A stretch of DNA of 64,000 nt from Haloquadratum walsbyi J07HQW1 (lineage in GTDB: Archaea > Halobacteriota > Halobacteria > Halobacteriales > Haloferacaceae): positions 3,280,201-3,344,200 of the forward strand of contig KE356560.1 in the NCBI GenBank assembly GCA_000415965.1, given 5' to 3'. This document shows, in pieces, positions 45,885-55,692 of this stretch (positions are counted from its first letter, which is position 1; each line of letters begins with the position of its first letter). The notes below the pieces were generated by a model. That model searched no databases. It saw nothing but the letters and a program-made list of their open reading frames with translations, and was not told the origin of the DNA. A program made the position numbers and the translations under genes.

Positions 45885-47774
45885 TTAGTGTTCATATCCT
45901 GGGTATGATCCGATATTCGTGATATCGGAATCAAGATTATCCGAGAGCTCCGTGACACCTGATTTCTCAATCCGATCTGGATTCGCCTCGACGGTCACTC
46001 GCTGTGTGCCAAGTGAAATAAACTCAAGATTGCGCTCAGCCGCTGTCATACGCAGCCCTAATCCGACATCTGCGTTTCCCTGTGTGATTGCCCGTGCGGG
46101 GCTTTCGACACCTTTGGTCCCTCGTTCATATCCCTGAATTGATTGTATAAGCTTTCGTCGGGAGATGTTACGATCATTCGCGAGCGATTCGATGGTTGCG
46201 TCAAGTTCGCGTCGAATTCCCGAGTCAGTTCGACGATTCACAAACTGTTGATTCATCTCGATAATATCAGTCAGCCCATCGATATTAGCAGGGTTTCCGG
46301 CTGGAACGAGGAGTCCCCATTCTCTTGTCCACGAACCGAGTGAGACGGTGTCAATTGAACGGTCGGTTGGTCCAGCAACAACGGCGATATCCGGAATACC
46401 ATCGCGGAGTCGACGTCTTCCTTCTCGACTTCCAACAGCAAGGTATCGAGAATTCGATAACGTATCAAGCAGACGTGAAAAAACAGGATCGTCCTCACCA
46501 ACGCCAAGGAGCGTTGGCGGTCGAACATCTGGTGAGAATAACTCAACAGTCACAGACTCTCCTGTAGCGAGATACTCCGTTTCAGGGTCAACAGCAACAA
46601 CACCATCAGCTTCAACAAGTGATGTTGTTGCCCCTGATCCCTTGTCAACGGGATATACAAGCGTCTCACCAACAGCATTACTGACAGTCCCGACCGGCAT
46701 CAATCGCAATCGTCCCTCTGCATATCGCTCTTCGACAGCCATTGTCCCAGTAAGTGTCGCCGTTTGTGGATCAGGCTGCCCGGCAGCCGATCGAATCGCA
46801 GGGGCGACAAACAGCCGGAAGATTGTAAGAGCTGATACAGGATATCCTGGAAGACCAATATATGCGCTGCCGTCGAGTTCACCCACGAGCATTGGTTTGC
46901 CCGGTTTGACCGCAACACCGTGGAGTCGGAGATCCCCGCGTGATTCGATCACGCGATAGATCACATCGACTGCTGATGCAGATGTCGATCCAGAGGATAA
47001 CACAAGGTCACAGTCATCAGCTGCCTCAATAAGGAGTCGTTCCATCTCGTCATAATCATCACCAGCATGTGGATACAATTTCGTCTCGCCACCTGCTTCC
47101 TCGACACCCGCAGCGATGGTGTAACTGTTTACATCGTATATTTGTCCACGACTGGTATCGAGTGTCGATCCTGGTCTAACGAGTTCGTCACCCGTCGAAA
47201 CAATTCCGACAGTTGGGCGACCGCGGACAGGAACCGATTCAACACCAAGCGCTGAGAGAAGACCAATTTCTCGTGGCGTGAGTCGTGTCCCCGGTCCAAG
47301 TGCCCGTGTCCCAGCAGCAACATCAGTTCCAGCGATCATTACATTATCACCTGGCGCGACCGCATCACGTATACGCACTGTCGATCCATCATCGTGCTCC
47401 TGTGTTCGCTCGACAATGACGACAGCATCAGCACCCGGTGGCATCACAGCACCCGTTGATATTTCTGCGGCCTCTCCTGAATCGACTGTGATATCTGGTG
47501 TTGCCCCAGCATGAACGGCGCCAATACAGTTGAGATCAACTGGATCGGCCTCATCAGCACCAAAGGTATCCCGACCACGGACAGCGTATCCGTCCATGCT
47601 TGCTCGGTCAAATCCTGGGACATCAAGATCAGCATCAACGCGCTCTGCGAGCACACGACTGCGGGCTGATGTCAACGGAACTGTCTCAGGCGACGATGCT
47701 ATTGGTAACTCACGAATGATTTCACGAGCCACATCTGGGGAGGCAAGGTCACGGAACTCTCGTCGGTCGCTCAC
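45885..47774 (-). CDS. moeA: MoeA-like molybdopterin molybdenumtransferase with C-terminal periplasmic-binding-like domain
   Basis: A 629-residue protein in two parts. Residues 1-390 are MoeA, which inserts molybdate into adenylylated molybdopterin: VPGFDRASMDGYAVRGRDTF, GAVMPPGADAVV, TVGIVSTGDEL, DLVLSSGSTSASAVDV and VAVKPGKPMLVG. Here the usual GGTS-type motif reads SSGSTS. Residues about 410-629 match the substrate-binding domain seen fused to MoeA or ModE in archaea: DGIPDIAVVAGPTDRSIDTV, GWTREWGLLVPAGNP-like and NADVGLGLRMTAAERNLEFI; it may sense molybdate or a related ligand. The GTG start at 47774 overlaps the TGA of the upstream moeA by 4 nt. Confidence 0.93.
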   Translation of the reverse strand: MSDRREFRDLASPDVAREIIRELPIASSPETVPLTSARSRVLAERVDADLDVPGFDRASMDGYAVRGRDTFGADEADPVDLNCIGAVHAGATPDITVDSGEAAEISTGAVMPPGADAVVIVERTQEHDDGSTVRIRDAVAPGDNVMIAGTDVAAGTRALGPGTRLTPREIGLLSALGVESVPVRGRPTVGIVSTGDELVRPGSTLDTSRGQIYDVNSYTIAAGVEEAGGETKLYPHAGDDYDEMERLLIEAADDCDLVLSSGSTSASAVDVIYRVIESRGDLRLHGVAVKPGKPMLVGELDGSAYIGLPGYPVSALTIFRLFVAPAIRSAAGQPDPQTATLTGTMAVEERYAEGRLRLMPVGTVSNAVGETLVYPVDKGSGATTSLVEADGVVAVDPETEYLATGESVTVELFSPDVRPPTLLGVGEDDPVFSRLLDTLSNSRYLAVGSREGRRRLRDGIPDIAVVAGPTDRSIDTVSLGSWTREWGLLVPAGNPANIDGLTDIIEMNQQFVNRRTDSGIRRELDATIESLANDRNISRRKLIQSIQGYERGTKGVESPARAITQGNADVGLGLRMTAAERNLEFISLGTQRVTVEANPDRIEKSGVTELSDNLDSDITNIGSYPGYEH

Positions 47775-49120
47775 GTTGACCACTCCCACTGTTCAACGGA
47801 CACTGTCTCACCGGCGTCAAGCCCTTCGCGTGATTCAGGGACGACTACCCAGCCGTCTGCAAGTGCGACTGATGAAAGCACTCCTGATCCAGATGTACGT
47901 GTGGGTGTCGCTGTTTTTGAGATGACATCATGATTATCGTCGTTACTGTTGGGGGTGGTGTCAGTGTCAGTGTCGGCGTCAGCAGCAGTCGCAGTCTCCG
48001 TTCGGACTCGTGCGAACGTTCGCACTCCTGGTTCACTGGGAATTTTCTGCGAGAGTCGCGCCGTCGTTGATGGGGGTGGGTCACGCGGGAGGTGCCCCAT
48101 ATACTTTAATATCGGTCGAAGGAATTGCACCGCATTGACAATTGCCGCAACAGGATATCCGGGCAACATAATCACAGGAGTGTCCTCAACAACACCAACT
48201 GCAACTGGATGACCAGGCTTGAGCGCTACTCCATGCACAAGGACTGACCCGAGGGCATCAACGATCTCTGGGACAAGATCTCGTGACCCTACTGAGGATC
48301 CGCCCGTCGTTACAACAACATCCTTCGTTAGATCCCGTTGGATGGCTGCACGGAGTGCCGCCGGGTCATCTGTAACAACGTTTCGATACGTTGCGGTGCC
48401 ACCCCACCGATTGGCAAGATGAGAAACGGTGAGTCCATTTGTCTCAACAACCTCACCAGGACCTGGATTGGATTGAACGAGTTCCTCGCCGGTCGGGATA
48501 ACCCCAACAGTTGGACGCTCATACACCGAAACACGATCATGTCCAACTGATTTCAACAATCCAAGGTCTGAGGGTCGGAGTTGATGTCCTGGACTATACA
48601 GCGACTGTGCTTCCGCGACGTCTTCGCCGATAGGTGCAACATTCTCACGCTCAGTCACTGCATCAAACACCTCAATCTCAGTCCCGACCTGTGTTACCTG
48701 TTCGATCATTACGACCGCATTTGCCCCATCTGGAAGTGCACTTCCGGTATGTACACGAACTGCTTCATTAGGTCCGACTGGCGTGTCCGGAACTGATTCG
48801 GCTGTCTCATCAGCGACCTGAAGCACTTTCGGTGAGCGATCACCAGCACCGAACGTATCACGCGCCCGCACAGCCCATCCGTCCATCGCGGCACGCTCAT
48901 AACCTGGGACCGCCCGCGATGCAGTAATCGGTTCTGCAAGCACACGGCTGTCCGCTTGTCCAAGTGAGAGATTATCAATCCGCTCGTGAGGGCTAATATT
49001 TTCTAATACCTGACGACGAGCGTCTGCGACCTTGGTTCGATCTTTGAATCCCGACGATCGGCGATCAGGATCAGAGACATTTCCGGCATCGGCAGCGTCG
49101 GTGGCGTCAGTACTATCCAT
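47771..49120 (-). CDS. moeA: Molybdopterin molybdenumtransferase MoeA
   Basis: A 449-residue MoeA without the extra domain of its downstream paralogue. It shows VPGYERAAMDGWAVRARDTF, GSALPDGANAVVMIEQV, TVGVIPTGEELV, KDVVVTTGGSSVGSRDLVPE (the canonical GGSS motif) and VALKPGHPVAVGVVEDTPVI with LPGYPVAAIV. A low-complexity Asp/Thr loop lies near residues 375-400. The ATG at 49120 fits; the frame is open 29 codons further without homology. The two tandem paralogues overlap by 4 nt and are a common arrangement in haloarchaea, where one may act with MoaA-derived molybdopterin and the other with tungsten or a second step. Confidence 0.94.
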   Translation of the reverse strand: MDSTDATDAADAGNVSDPDRRSSGFKDRTKVADARRQVLENISPHERIDNLSLGQADSRVLAEPITASRAVPGYERAAMDGWAVRARDTFGAGDRSPKVLQVADETAESVPDTPVGPNEAVRVHTGSALPDGANAVVMIEQVTQVGTEIEVFDAVTERENVAPIGEDVAEAQSLYSPGHQLRPSDLGLLKSVGHDRVSVYERPTVGVIPTGEELVQSNPGPGEVVETNGLTVSHLANRWGGTATYRNVVTDDPAALRAAIQRDLTKDVVVTTGGSSVGSRDLVPEIVDALGSVLVHGVALKPGHPVAVGVVEDTPVIMLPGYPVAAIVNAVQFLRPILKYMGHLPRDPPPSTTARLSQKIPSEPGVRTFARVRTETATAADADTDTDTTPNSNDDNHDVISKTATPTRTSGSGVLSSVALADGWVVVPESREGLDAGETVSVEQWEWST

Positions 49121-49706
49121 GGATAATGTTCTGGACGCGTGTAGAAAAGTTTCTCCCGCGTTATGAGATCTAACCCGACCGTTGTGCATGAGATTTTGAG
49201 GACGCACCCATGCACAGATCCAGTTCAGTCCAGTCTAGCCTAGTCTAGTCCAAGCCCTGAGATATTCACCTGACACTGTCTGTGAGCCAGCTCCCTCCGC
49301 GCGACCGCCTGTGCTTCGGAGCACCACAGTCAATATCAATTTCAGTTTCGATGAGCATACGGGTACTCATCCGACACCGGGACTAGCTGACGAGAGCCAT
49401 AGCCCCCTGCCTGCCAGTGCGTGTGGCTATAACGGACTCATGAGGGGAAGGGACGGGAATTTGATGCAAAACATATGTCGACCACTCTCGTATATCTGAT
49501 GGTTTTATTACATGAGCAAAGTTGTGGGTTCTCATCTCCGCCCTATATGGATGATTACAATCACTCTCATCGATGTGTGAGAGATATTCGGAGAACCTCA
49601 TTACCCAACTGACGACATCGATACCATGTGACAGAATGAGAAGAGTCACACTACCACGTCGGCGTCAACCGCGGGCTTTTTCGACCTCCCGACGCTCAGT
49701 ATATGT
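49121..49706. other. Long intergenic region with short repeats, no gene
   Basis: No protein family is visible. At about 49216-49252 the pentamers CAGTC/TAGTC are tandemly repeated (CAGTTCAGTCCAGTCTAGCC then TAGTCTAGTCCA). The region before the Hsp20 gene holds its promoter but no box stands out. Confidence 0.4.
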
Positions 49707-50078
49707 ATGTCACCATTGCGGGATGCATTGCAGGAACTTCCGTCCGCAGTTTTCGCTGATCTATTGGAATCTGCGGATGCATATCTTGTCGTTCTCGATC
49801 TCCCAGGCGTGACAGCCGATACGACAACGCTCAGCGTCGACCGAGGGCGACTCTCCGTTGAGGCGCGACGCGAAAAGGACCTCCCATCAGACGAGGACTT
49901 CCGCTATATCCGCGAGGAGCGGTCGTTGTTTTTGGATGTCGACCTTCCGCTCCCGCCTGATGCGACGGGCTCTGGTGCGTCTGCAGAAATGGAACGTGGA
50001 GTCTTGGCAATTACACTCCCGAAGCGAGATGCTGCGCCAGATCAGACGATTCCCATCTCATCTCCTGAGGGCGCATAA
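49707..50078 (+). CDS. Hsp20/alpha-crystallin family small heat-shock protein
   Basis: A 123-residue small chaperone. After a short N-terminus (MSPLRDALQELPS) the alpha-crystallin domain has YLVVLDLPGVTADTTTLSVD, LSVEARREKDLP and the final AEMERGVLAITLPKRDA, the conserved GVLxLxLPK strand. It is at the short end of the family, so the N-terminal oligomerisation arm is minimal. The next gene, an ABC1 kinase, starts only 12 bp after the stop codon, so they probably form an operon. Confidence 0.87.
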   Translation: MSPLRDALQELPSAVFADLLESADAYLVVLDLPGVTADTTTLSVDRGRLSVEARREKDLPSDEDFRYIREERSLFLDVDLPLPPDATGSGASAEMERGVLAITLPKRDAAPDQTIPISSPEGA

Positions 50079-50089
50079 GACGTGATGGA

Positions 50090-51769
50090 GTGGTCACGGC
50101 GGTGAATCTTCGAGCGTACTGGCGGTTCCTTGTCGTCATTCGACAGTTTTTCCCGCTAATTATTGCATATACTCGCGATAGGCGGAAATACTTCCTTTTC
50201 GGTGGCACACGAAGTGTTGACGCCGAGACACAAACAGCACGTGCTGAAATCTTACTTGAGTCGTTATTAACACTCGGTCCGACGTTCATCAAACTTGGAC
50301 AACTACTGTCGACGCGCCCGGATGTGCTTCCTGCAGAGTATATTGAAATTCTTTCGAGTCTCCAAGATGACGTGCCACCAGCGCCATGGGCAGAGTCGAA
50401 GGTCGTTATCGAAGATGAACTTGGACCAGTTGATGAAATATATGATGATTTTGACCGTGAGCCAATCAGCGGTGCAAGTCTCGGTCAGGTATACACAGCG
50501 ACGTATAACGATGATCCTGTTGCGGTGAAAATCAGACGTCCAGGAATTGAAGCACTTGTTGAGGCAGATCTCCGTGTCGTTCGATGGTCGCTACCAATTG
50601 TCAGACGATTTATTGGACAGGGACGAGCATTTTCACTCGAAAATCTTGCCGATGAATTCGCAAAGACGATTCGTCAAGAGATGGACTACGACCGCGAGCG
50701 TCGGATTTTACAGCAGATTCGATCAAATTTCATGTCAGTTGATGAGATTCGGATTCCTGAGGCGATTGAATCACGCTCAGGATCGCGTGTGCTGACGATG
50801 GAGTATCTTCCAGGAACAAAGATCAATAATATCGAAGAACTGGACGAGATGGGGCTCAATCGCACCAGATTAGCCGAGACGCTTCAGGAAGTATATTTAC
50901 AGATGATCATTGGCGATGGCGTATTCCATGCTGACCCACATCCAGGGAACTTAGCAGTGACTGAAACGGGTGAAATTATTTTCTATGACTTCGGGATGTC
51001 TGGAACCGTTGGTCCATTTATTCAAGAGAAAATCATCGAATTTTATGTTGCTGTTGCAAATCAGGATATTGATGGGATCTTGGATGCTCTTATTGAGATG
51101 GGAACGCTCTCACCAGAGGCAGACCGAGAGGTAATGGGAAATGTGATGGAGTTGGCGATTGCTGATGCCCGGGGTGAGGACATCGAACAATATCGCGTAC
51201 AACAGATTGTCGATCAGGTAGAATCAACGATATATGAATTCCCACTGAGACTTCCACGTAATCTTGCATTGGTTCTTCGTGTGGCAACAGTCGTTGAGGG
51301 TGTTTGTGTAACGCTTGACCCAGAGTTTGACTTTATCTCCGTTGCGACCGATTATATTGAATCAGAGGGATATTATGAGGAGACAGCGCGAAAGCTCCTC
51401 GCAGATGCAGGCACCCAAACGCAGGACACAGCACGTGCACTCGTTGAGGTACCACCGAAACTCAATGGAGTGCTCGATCGGATTGAGCGAGATAACCTTT
51501 CTGTAGACGTTCGATTACAAGATCGCAATAGTGTGATTGACCGACTTGCAAGGCGGATTGTATATGGACTGTTTGTCGCTGTGGGGGCGCTTTCGACAGC
51601 CATTCTTTATGCGTTTGATCAATCAAGCATACTTCCAGCAACTGTTGCAGCGGCATTGACCCTACCCGTGATTGTTGCGTTGTATCGGTCATTTCGATCG
51701 AAACGTGGCGTTCAGGCAAAACCACAGTTTACACGACAGAGCATGCGAGAGCGCCGCGGTCGCGATTGA
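50090..51769 (+). CDS. ABC1/UbiB family atypical kinase
   Basis: A 559-residue UbiB-like atypical protein kinase/ATPase. Family motifs: LLESLLTLGPTFIKLGQLLS (the KxGQ motif), ISGASLGQVYTATYNDDPVA (alanine-rich-type nucleotide loop), VAVKIRRPGI, VFHADPHPGNLA and the metal site FYDFGMSG. Two hydrophobic helices near residues 508-545 (VYGLFVAVGALSTAILYA) anchor it to the membrane. In bacteria and mitochondria such proteins act in quinone synthesis or export; here the role is not proven. Start GTG (50090) 12 bp after the Hsp20 stop, so co-expression is likely. Confidence 0.9.
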   Translation: MVTAVNLRAYWRFLVVIRQFFPLIIAYTRDRRKYFLFGGTRSVDAETQTARAEILLESLLTLGPTFIKLGQLLSTRPDVLPAEYIEILSSLQDDVPPAPWAESKVVIEDELGPVDEIYDDFDREPISGASLGQVYTATYNDDPVAVKIRRPGIEALVEADLRVVRWSLPIVRRFIGQGRAFSLENLADEFAKTIRQEMDYDRERRILQQIRSNFMSVDEIRIPEAIESRSGSRVLTMEYLPGTKINNIEELDEMGLNRTRLAETLQEVYLQMIIGDGVFHADPHPGNLAVTETGEIIFYDFGMSGTVGPFIQEKIIEFYVAVANQDIDGILDALIEMGTLSPEADREVMGNVMELAIADARGEDIEQYRVQQIVDQVESTIYEFPLRLPRNLALVLRVATVVEGVCVTLDPEFDFISVATDYIESEGYYEETARKLLADAGTQTQDTARALVEVPPKLNGVLDRIERDNLSVDVRLQDRNSVIDRLARRIVYGLFVAVGALSTAILYAFDQSSILPATVAAALTLPVIVALYRSFRSKRGVQAKPQFTRQSMRERRGRD

Positions 51770-51939
51770 ACACATCACGGCTGATGTTGACTCTATGTAA
51801 TGTGTTGTGATTTCCATCACAAACTCATAGTGATAACCGTCGGTATCATTCTTACAGTGCATACGCTAAGAGAGAGACTCATATCAATGTTGATGCTGTT
51901 TCCAAACTGTTTATACCGGCTAGACATATATCGTAAATT

Positions 51940-52314
51940 ATGCCGAGAGAGCAGAAGCAGGTTCGCGAACTGCAAGAGGGCAGTTACGTAATGATGGATG
52001 AATCTCCGTGTGAAATTAACTCATACAGCACGGCAAAGCCTGGCAAGCACGGGAGTGCAAAGGCTCGAGTCGAAGGGAGTGGTGTGTTTGATGACCGGAA
52101 GCGGTCGCTTTCACAGCCAGTCGATGCAAAAGTATGGGTTCCGATTATTGAACGTAAGCAAGGGCAGGTCGTCTCAGTCACCGGCTCTGATGCACAGATA
52201 ATGGATCTTGACACCTACCAGACGTTCACGATGCGAGTCCCAGAGGATCAAGACATGTCGCCTGATGATGAAATAGAGTATCTTGAATACGAAGGACAGC
52301 GAAAGATCGTCTGA
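51940..52314 (+). CDS. eif5A: Translation initiation factor aIF5A (hypusine-containing)
   Basis: A 124-residue aIF5A. The hypusination loop is [20 protein letters not shown], the modifiable Lys being in PGKHG (near residue 37). The N-terminal SH3-like domain and C-terminal OB fold ([20 protein letters not shown]) are intact, length normal. Immediately downstream, 14 bp away, is an agmatinase-type gene, a conserved haloarchaeal pairing that makes sense because archaeal hypusine can be built through agmatine. A TATA-like ACATATATCGT at about 51926-51936 is close to the start, suggesting a short leader. Confidence 0.96.
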   Translation: MPREQKQVRELQEGSYVMMDESPCEINSYSTAKPGKHGSAKARVEGSGVFDDRKRSLSQPVDAKVWVPIIERKQGQVVSVTGSDAQIMDLDTYQTFTMRVPEDQDMSPDDEIEYLEYEGQRKIV

Positions 52315-52328
52315 GTATAAACGCTGTG

Positions 52329-53177
52329 ATGTTTCCTGGGACCAGAGAGTCCATCGATCGTGACGCTGCTAGATATGCCGTTGTTGGCGCGCCGCTGGAT
52401 GTTTCAACATCATTTCTTCCGGGGACTCGATTTGGTCCCGACCGTATCCGACAGTTCGCTCGTCCGTTCGACGACTATGACCGACGGACCGACCTGCATT
52501 TTTCTGCGTGTGACGTTATTGATCAGGGGAATATACGTGCATGGAATGATACAGCAGAGTACCTAGAGTGGCTGAATGGTAAACTGACTGCTATCGTCCG
52601 TGATGATGCACTCCCAGTGATGCTTGGCGGAGAACATACTGTTTCCCGCGCAGGCGTCGATGCGGTGATGCCAGATGTGTTCGTCTGTTTTGATGCACAT
52701 CTTGATCTACGGCAGACATATGATGGGAACGCGAACAGCCATGCGACTGTGACCCATCATATATTAGAGATGAGCATGATCGAAGAGGTGATTATCATCG
52801 GTGCCCGGACCGGTGCAGAGGCTGAATGGGAGCGTGCTGCAGCCGCAGATGTGACTATTGTATCACCGAGTGAGCTTACCGCAGGTTTTGATATAACCAC
52901 GTGGATTGGTGATCGGTCAAGTTATCTCAGTGTGGATATTGATGCGGTTGATCCAGGATTTGCCCCGGGGACCGGAACGCCAGAACCCGGTGGGATTACA
53001 CCACAGGATGCAAGAGAAACCGTTCGAGCTGCTGCAGGCTCAGCAGTTGGATTTGATGTCGTCGAAGTCACTGACCGTGATGATGGACAAACAGCAAGCC
53101 TCGCCGGGAAGCTTGTACGGGATTTTATTTATACACATCATGCAGCGACGATGCAGGATACAACCACCAAAACATAG
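52329..53177 (+). CDS. speB: Agmatinase/ureohydrolase family protein
   Basis: A 282-residue ureohydrolase with the two-manganese site: LGGEHTVSRAG, CFDAHLDLRQTYDGNANSHA (DAHxD) and YLSVDIDAVDPGFAPGTGTP (DxDxxDP). Enzymes of this family hydrolyse agmatine to putrescine and urea; in haloarchaea a homologue acts on an agmatine-modified form of aIF5A to yield deoxyhypusine. The gene begins 14 bp after aIF5A, with ATG at 52329 (a GTG is one codon earlier). The substrate cannot be proved from sequence; the context favours a role in hypusine formation. Confidence 0.9.
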   Translation: MFPGTRESIDRDAARYAVVGAPLDVSTSFLPGTRFGPDRIRQFARPFDDYDRRTDLHFSACDVIDQGNIRAWNDTAEYLEWLNGKLTAIVRDDALPVMLGGEHTVSRAGVDAVMPDVFVCFDAHLDLRQTYDGNANSHATVTHHILEMSMIEEVIIIGARTGAEAEWERAAAADVTIVSPSELTAGFDITTWIGDRSSYLSVDIDAVDPGFAPGTGTPEPGGITPQDARETVRAAAGSAVGFDVVEVTDRDDGQTASLAGKLVRDFIYTHHAATMQDTTTKT

Positions 53178-53315
53178 CCTAGTCGTTGCAGCCGAGAGTC
53201 ATCAACAATTCAGATGAGAGTGTTACTCAACTCAGCGATGTGGTGTCATTGTCTCTCATCATATATCACAGATAGTATATGAGTTCGCATGAAGAGTGAG
53301 CCACTCAATGCACCG

Positions 53316-54116
53316 TCAGACTGAGTCGAGATATGTCGATGCAAGTGCATCGAGTGCTTCATGATGTTCTGTTGTGTGTGGGGCTGTCAGCGGTGATACC
53401 GAAACGTGTCCATCAACGACAGCGCGGCGATCTGTTCCGGTTGGGTCAGGAATATCATCGGTTCGCATCCGCTCCCAGACACGATCATGCAGTGTTACCG
53501 TCCCGTTGCCATCATGTTCGGCTGTCATATCATACACTCGAGAGGGACGTGTAATCTCAAGCGTTGCCGGCTCGTCATCCGTTGCTACCGGAGCATTAAT
53601 ATTGAGATAATCTGCCTGTTCGAACACACCAGCATCGAATGCATGTCGAGCGAGATATGTGGCTGCGCGACTTGCATCAGCAAACGCTGATACCTCCGTT
53701 GCCTGCTCGTGCCATGGAGTGTCGCCACCGCCTGGGATATACATTGACACCGCCATTGCTGGAACATCAAAAAAAGTCGACTCAACAGCCGCGCTGACAG
53801 TTCCAGACCGACCAAGAACATATGCACCAATATTAGCACCCTTATTACACCCAGCGATAACAAGATCAATATCAGGACAGAGTACCTCTACACCGGCAAC
53901 AACGCAGTCGGCTGGGGTACCATCAATTCCATATCCCCAATCATGTTCATGAACCGTAACGTCTGAAGATAATTGTCGACCAACCGCACTTTGATCATTT
54001 GTCGGAGCAACAACAGTAACATCAGCAATAGCATCAAACGCCTGGTATAGTGCCTGAATGCCAACGGCATCAATACCGTCATCATTCGTCAAGAGGACCG
54101 AAAGAGATTCGCTCAT
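53316..54116 (-). CDS. surE: 5'/3'-Nucleotidase SurE
   Basis: A 266-residue SurE phosphatase acting on nucleoside monophosphates. Metal-binding motifs are VLLTNDDGIDAVGI (DD), PTNDQSAVG (Ser/Asn), and VIAGCNKGANIGAYVLGRSG (Asn). GTPADCVVAG is the usual loop. The ATG at 54116 is chosen from the family N-terminus MSESLSVLLTNDDG; the frame is open further but without similarity. Single gene at the border of a decayed region. Confidence 0.95.
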   Translation of the reverse strand: MSESLSVLLTNDDGIDAVGIQALYQAFDAIADVTVVAPTNDQSAVGRQLSSDVTVHEHDWGYGIDGTPADCVVAGVEVLCPDIDLVIAGCNKGANIGAYVLGRSGTVSAAVESTFFDVPAMAVSMYIPGGGDTPWHEQATEVSAFADASRAATYLARHAFDAGVFEQADYLNINAPVATDDEPATLEITRPSRVYDMTAEHDGNGTVTLHDRVWERMRTDDIPDPTGTDRRAVVDGHVSVSPLTAPHTTEHHEALDALASTYLDSV

Positions 54117-54193
54117 AATTATACTCTGTGCGGCGCGTGAAAAGATGTACCGCACGCTTCCGCTGACCCGAATGAATCCTGAGGATATACTGT

Positions 54194-54464
54194 ATGACGA
54201 CACAACAGCAAGTCTGGACAATCCTCGGGGTCGCGAACGTCCTCCCACGCTTTCACATACTCACATGCCCCGTCCTCACAGCACAGGAGCGGCACTCCAA
54301 ACGGTCCTCGCGCCCTCGCTCGCCGGTTGGAGCGAGACAAAGGGCGGGTGAGCCGCGATTTCGGCGTCCTCGCCGAGCACGGCATCATCGAGTGTGAAAC
54401 CCACGGTCGCGCGAAGCGACCGAAACTCGCCCAAGAGCACCTCGTCGTTGAGCCGCTCGTCTGA
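54194..54464 (+). pseudogene. Remnant of a haloarchaeal winged-helix regulator
   Basis: The end of the stretch, read to TGA at 54462-54464, gives SRDFGVLAEHGIIECETHGR and AKRPKLAQEHLVVEPLV, a C-terminal wing typical of haloarchaeal winged-helix regulators. Upstream parts are in another frame and cannot be aligned, and a possible ATG at 54194 leads into a different frame. The segment is GC-rich compared with neighbours. Inactive. Confidence 0.5.
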
Positions 54465-54537
54465 TTTCTTTTCGCGTCTAATCCACGGTATTCGGGAAAG
54501 CAGCGTCTATGTGATCTGACTATTCCTAAAGCCAATT

Positions 54538-54939
54538 CTATAGGTCAAAGCACCGCTCACACGACCGATAGTGCCCTTCGACGGCCTCGCGTTGCACAGA
54601 CCGATACCCAGTGCTGCGCTCCCCACACAGCGTCCCATTAGCGGTCGATGCGTGGTAGACCTTACTCGGACCACCTTTGATTTGGACCGTCTCGGTCGGC
54701 GCGATGAGTTGCGCCTCCGAGCGCACAGAACCACTTTATGACCGGTCCCCATCGTCAGCAAGGACCGTGGCGCCAATCCCGTCGACGTCTTGAAGCGATG
54801 CGCCCAGGCGATTCTGTGCATAGTCTGTAATTGATTCGATTTGTCTGTCTAACTGCTGATCAGCAGTACTGACACGGGCGTAGCAGGCAAGTGTCACGCC
54901 CAGGCATAGTCCGAAATAAATCATGATACTTTCGCCCAT
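54538..54939 (-). pseudogene. Serine recombinase (resolvase) N-terminal fragment and adjoining debris
   Basis: On the minus strand, the 67-codon frame at 54736-54939 contains ACYARVSTADQQLDRQIESI, the catalytic start of serine resolvases (Ser in RVST). It breaks off after about 45 matching residues. The next frame (54538-54726) ends with a CGERSTGY...CERCFDL cysteine pair of unknown origin. Full-length recombinase sequence is absent, so this is a dead fragment of a mobile element or small integrative unit. Confidence 0.5.
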
Positions 54940-55184
54940 GTTTGTCGGGTGTGTTATCTATGGGCGAAATCTGTACTCTTCGCTTACCCTGTGTGAATAT
55001 ATTATTTAGTTTATATAAAATATAGTGTACGTACCTGCGATCTTGTCAGTGGACTCATAATCTCGTCTGAAATATTCACATAAGCTAAATTCTTAGTTGA
55101 CAGGAAATTCTAATATAACTTTCAGTTATACGAATGGAATTTACACGATGATCATATATGAAATGTGTTGTCCCACGACACAGT

Positions 55185-55598
55185 ATGCAACGGCGACGAT
55201 TCATCACCCTCGCCAGCGTTGGATTGCTCTCGGTGACAGCCTCCGGATGTATCACTGACATGGACGGTGCGCTTGTCGATATTGCACCTGTTGATACTGA
55301 TGCGACCGCCAATGCGGATGACACTGACACTGAAGAGACGAGTCCAATATTGTATGCTGACCTTCCACGGGCTGAGCAGGAAATTGTTCAGACAGGTTTT
55401 AATCAGGATTTTTGACATGTGTGCTCGGATTCTCCAGATGCTGTTCGGTCGGTTGGTAATCGGTTCGGGGCAGGGAGTTCTTATCTCAGATACTCAGGAG
55501 AACTGCATGGAGTGTATGTGAGAATCACAGATGTTGTTTATACCTTGACTGCTCCAACCCCTGAGGAGGACCCTTCCTGTAACTCAGGATTCTTATGA
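55185..55598 (+). pseudogene. Secreted lipoprotein gene interrupted by an in-frame TGA
   Basis: The start MQRRRFITLASVGLLSVTAS with GC following is a Tat-type lipoprotein signal (RRRF, lipobox ASGC, Cys near residue 22). The frame stops at TGA 55413-55415 after QTGFNQDF, but continues in the same frame for 60 codons (HVCSDSPDAVRSVGNRFGAG, YLRYSGELHGVYVRITDVVY, then PTPEEDPSC) to TGA at 55596-55598. This continuation looks like the normal C-terminal domain of haloarchaeal lipoproteins of this kind, so one nonsense change interrupts the gene. Function unknown. Confidence 0.6.
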
Positions 55599-55692
55599 GC
55601 CTCATCTGCGCCGGTCACTGATCCGGTCTGTCAATGAGCGAGGAGACAGACACGAGAATTAATCGGAGCGCTCCCCTTTTTGCAGTTCCACA

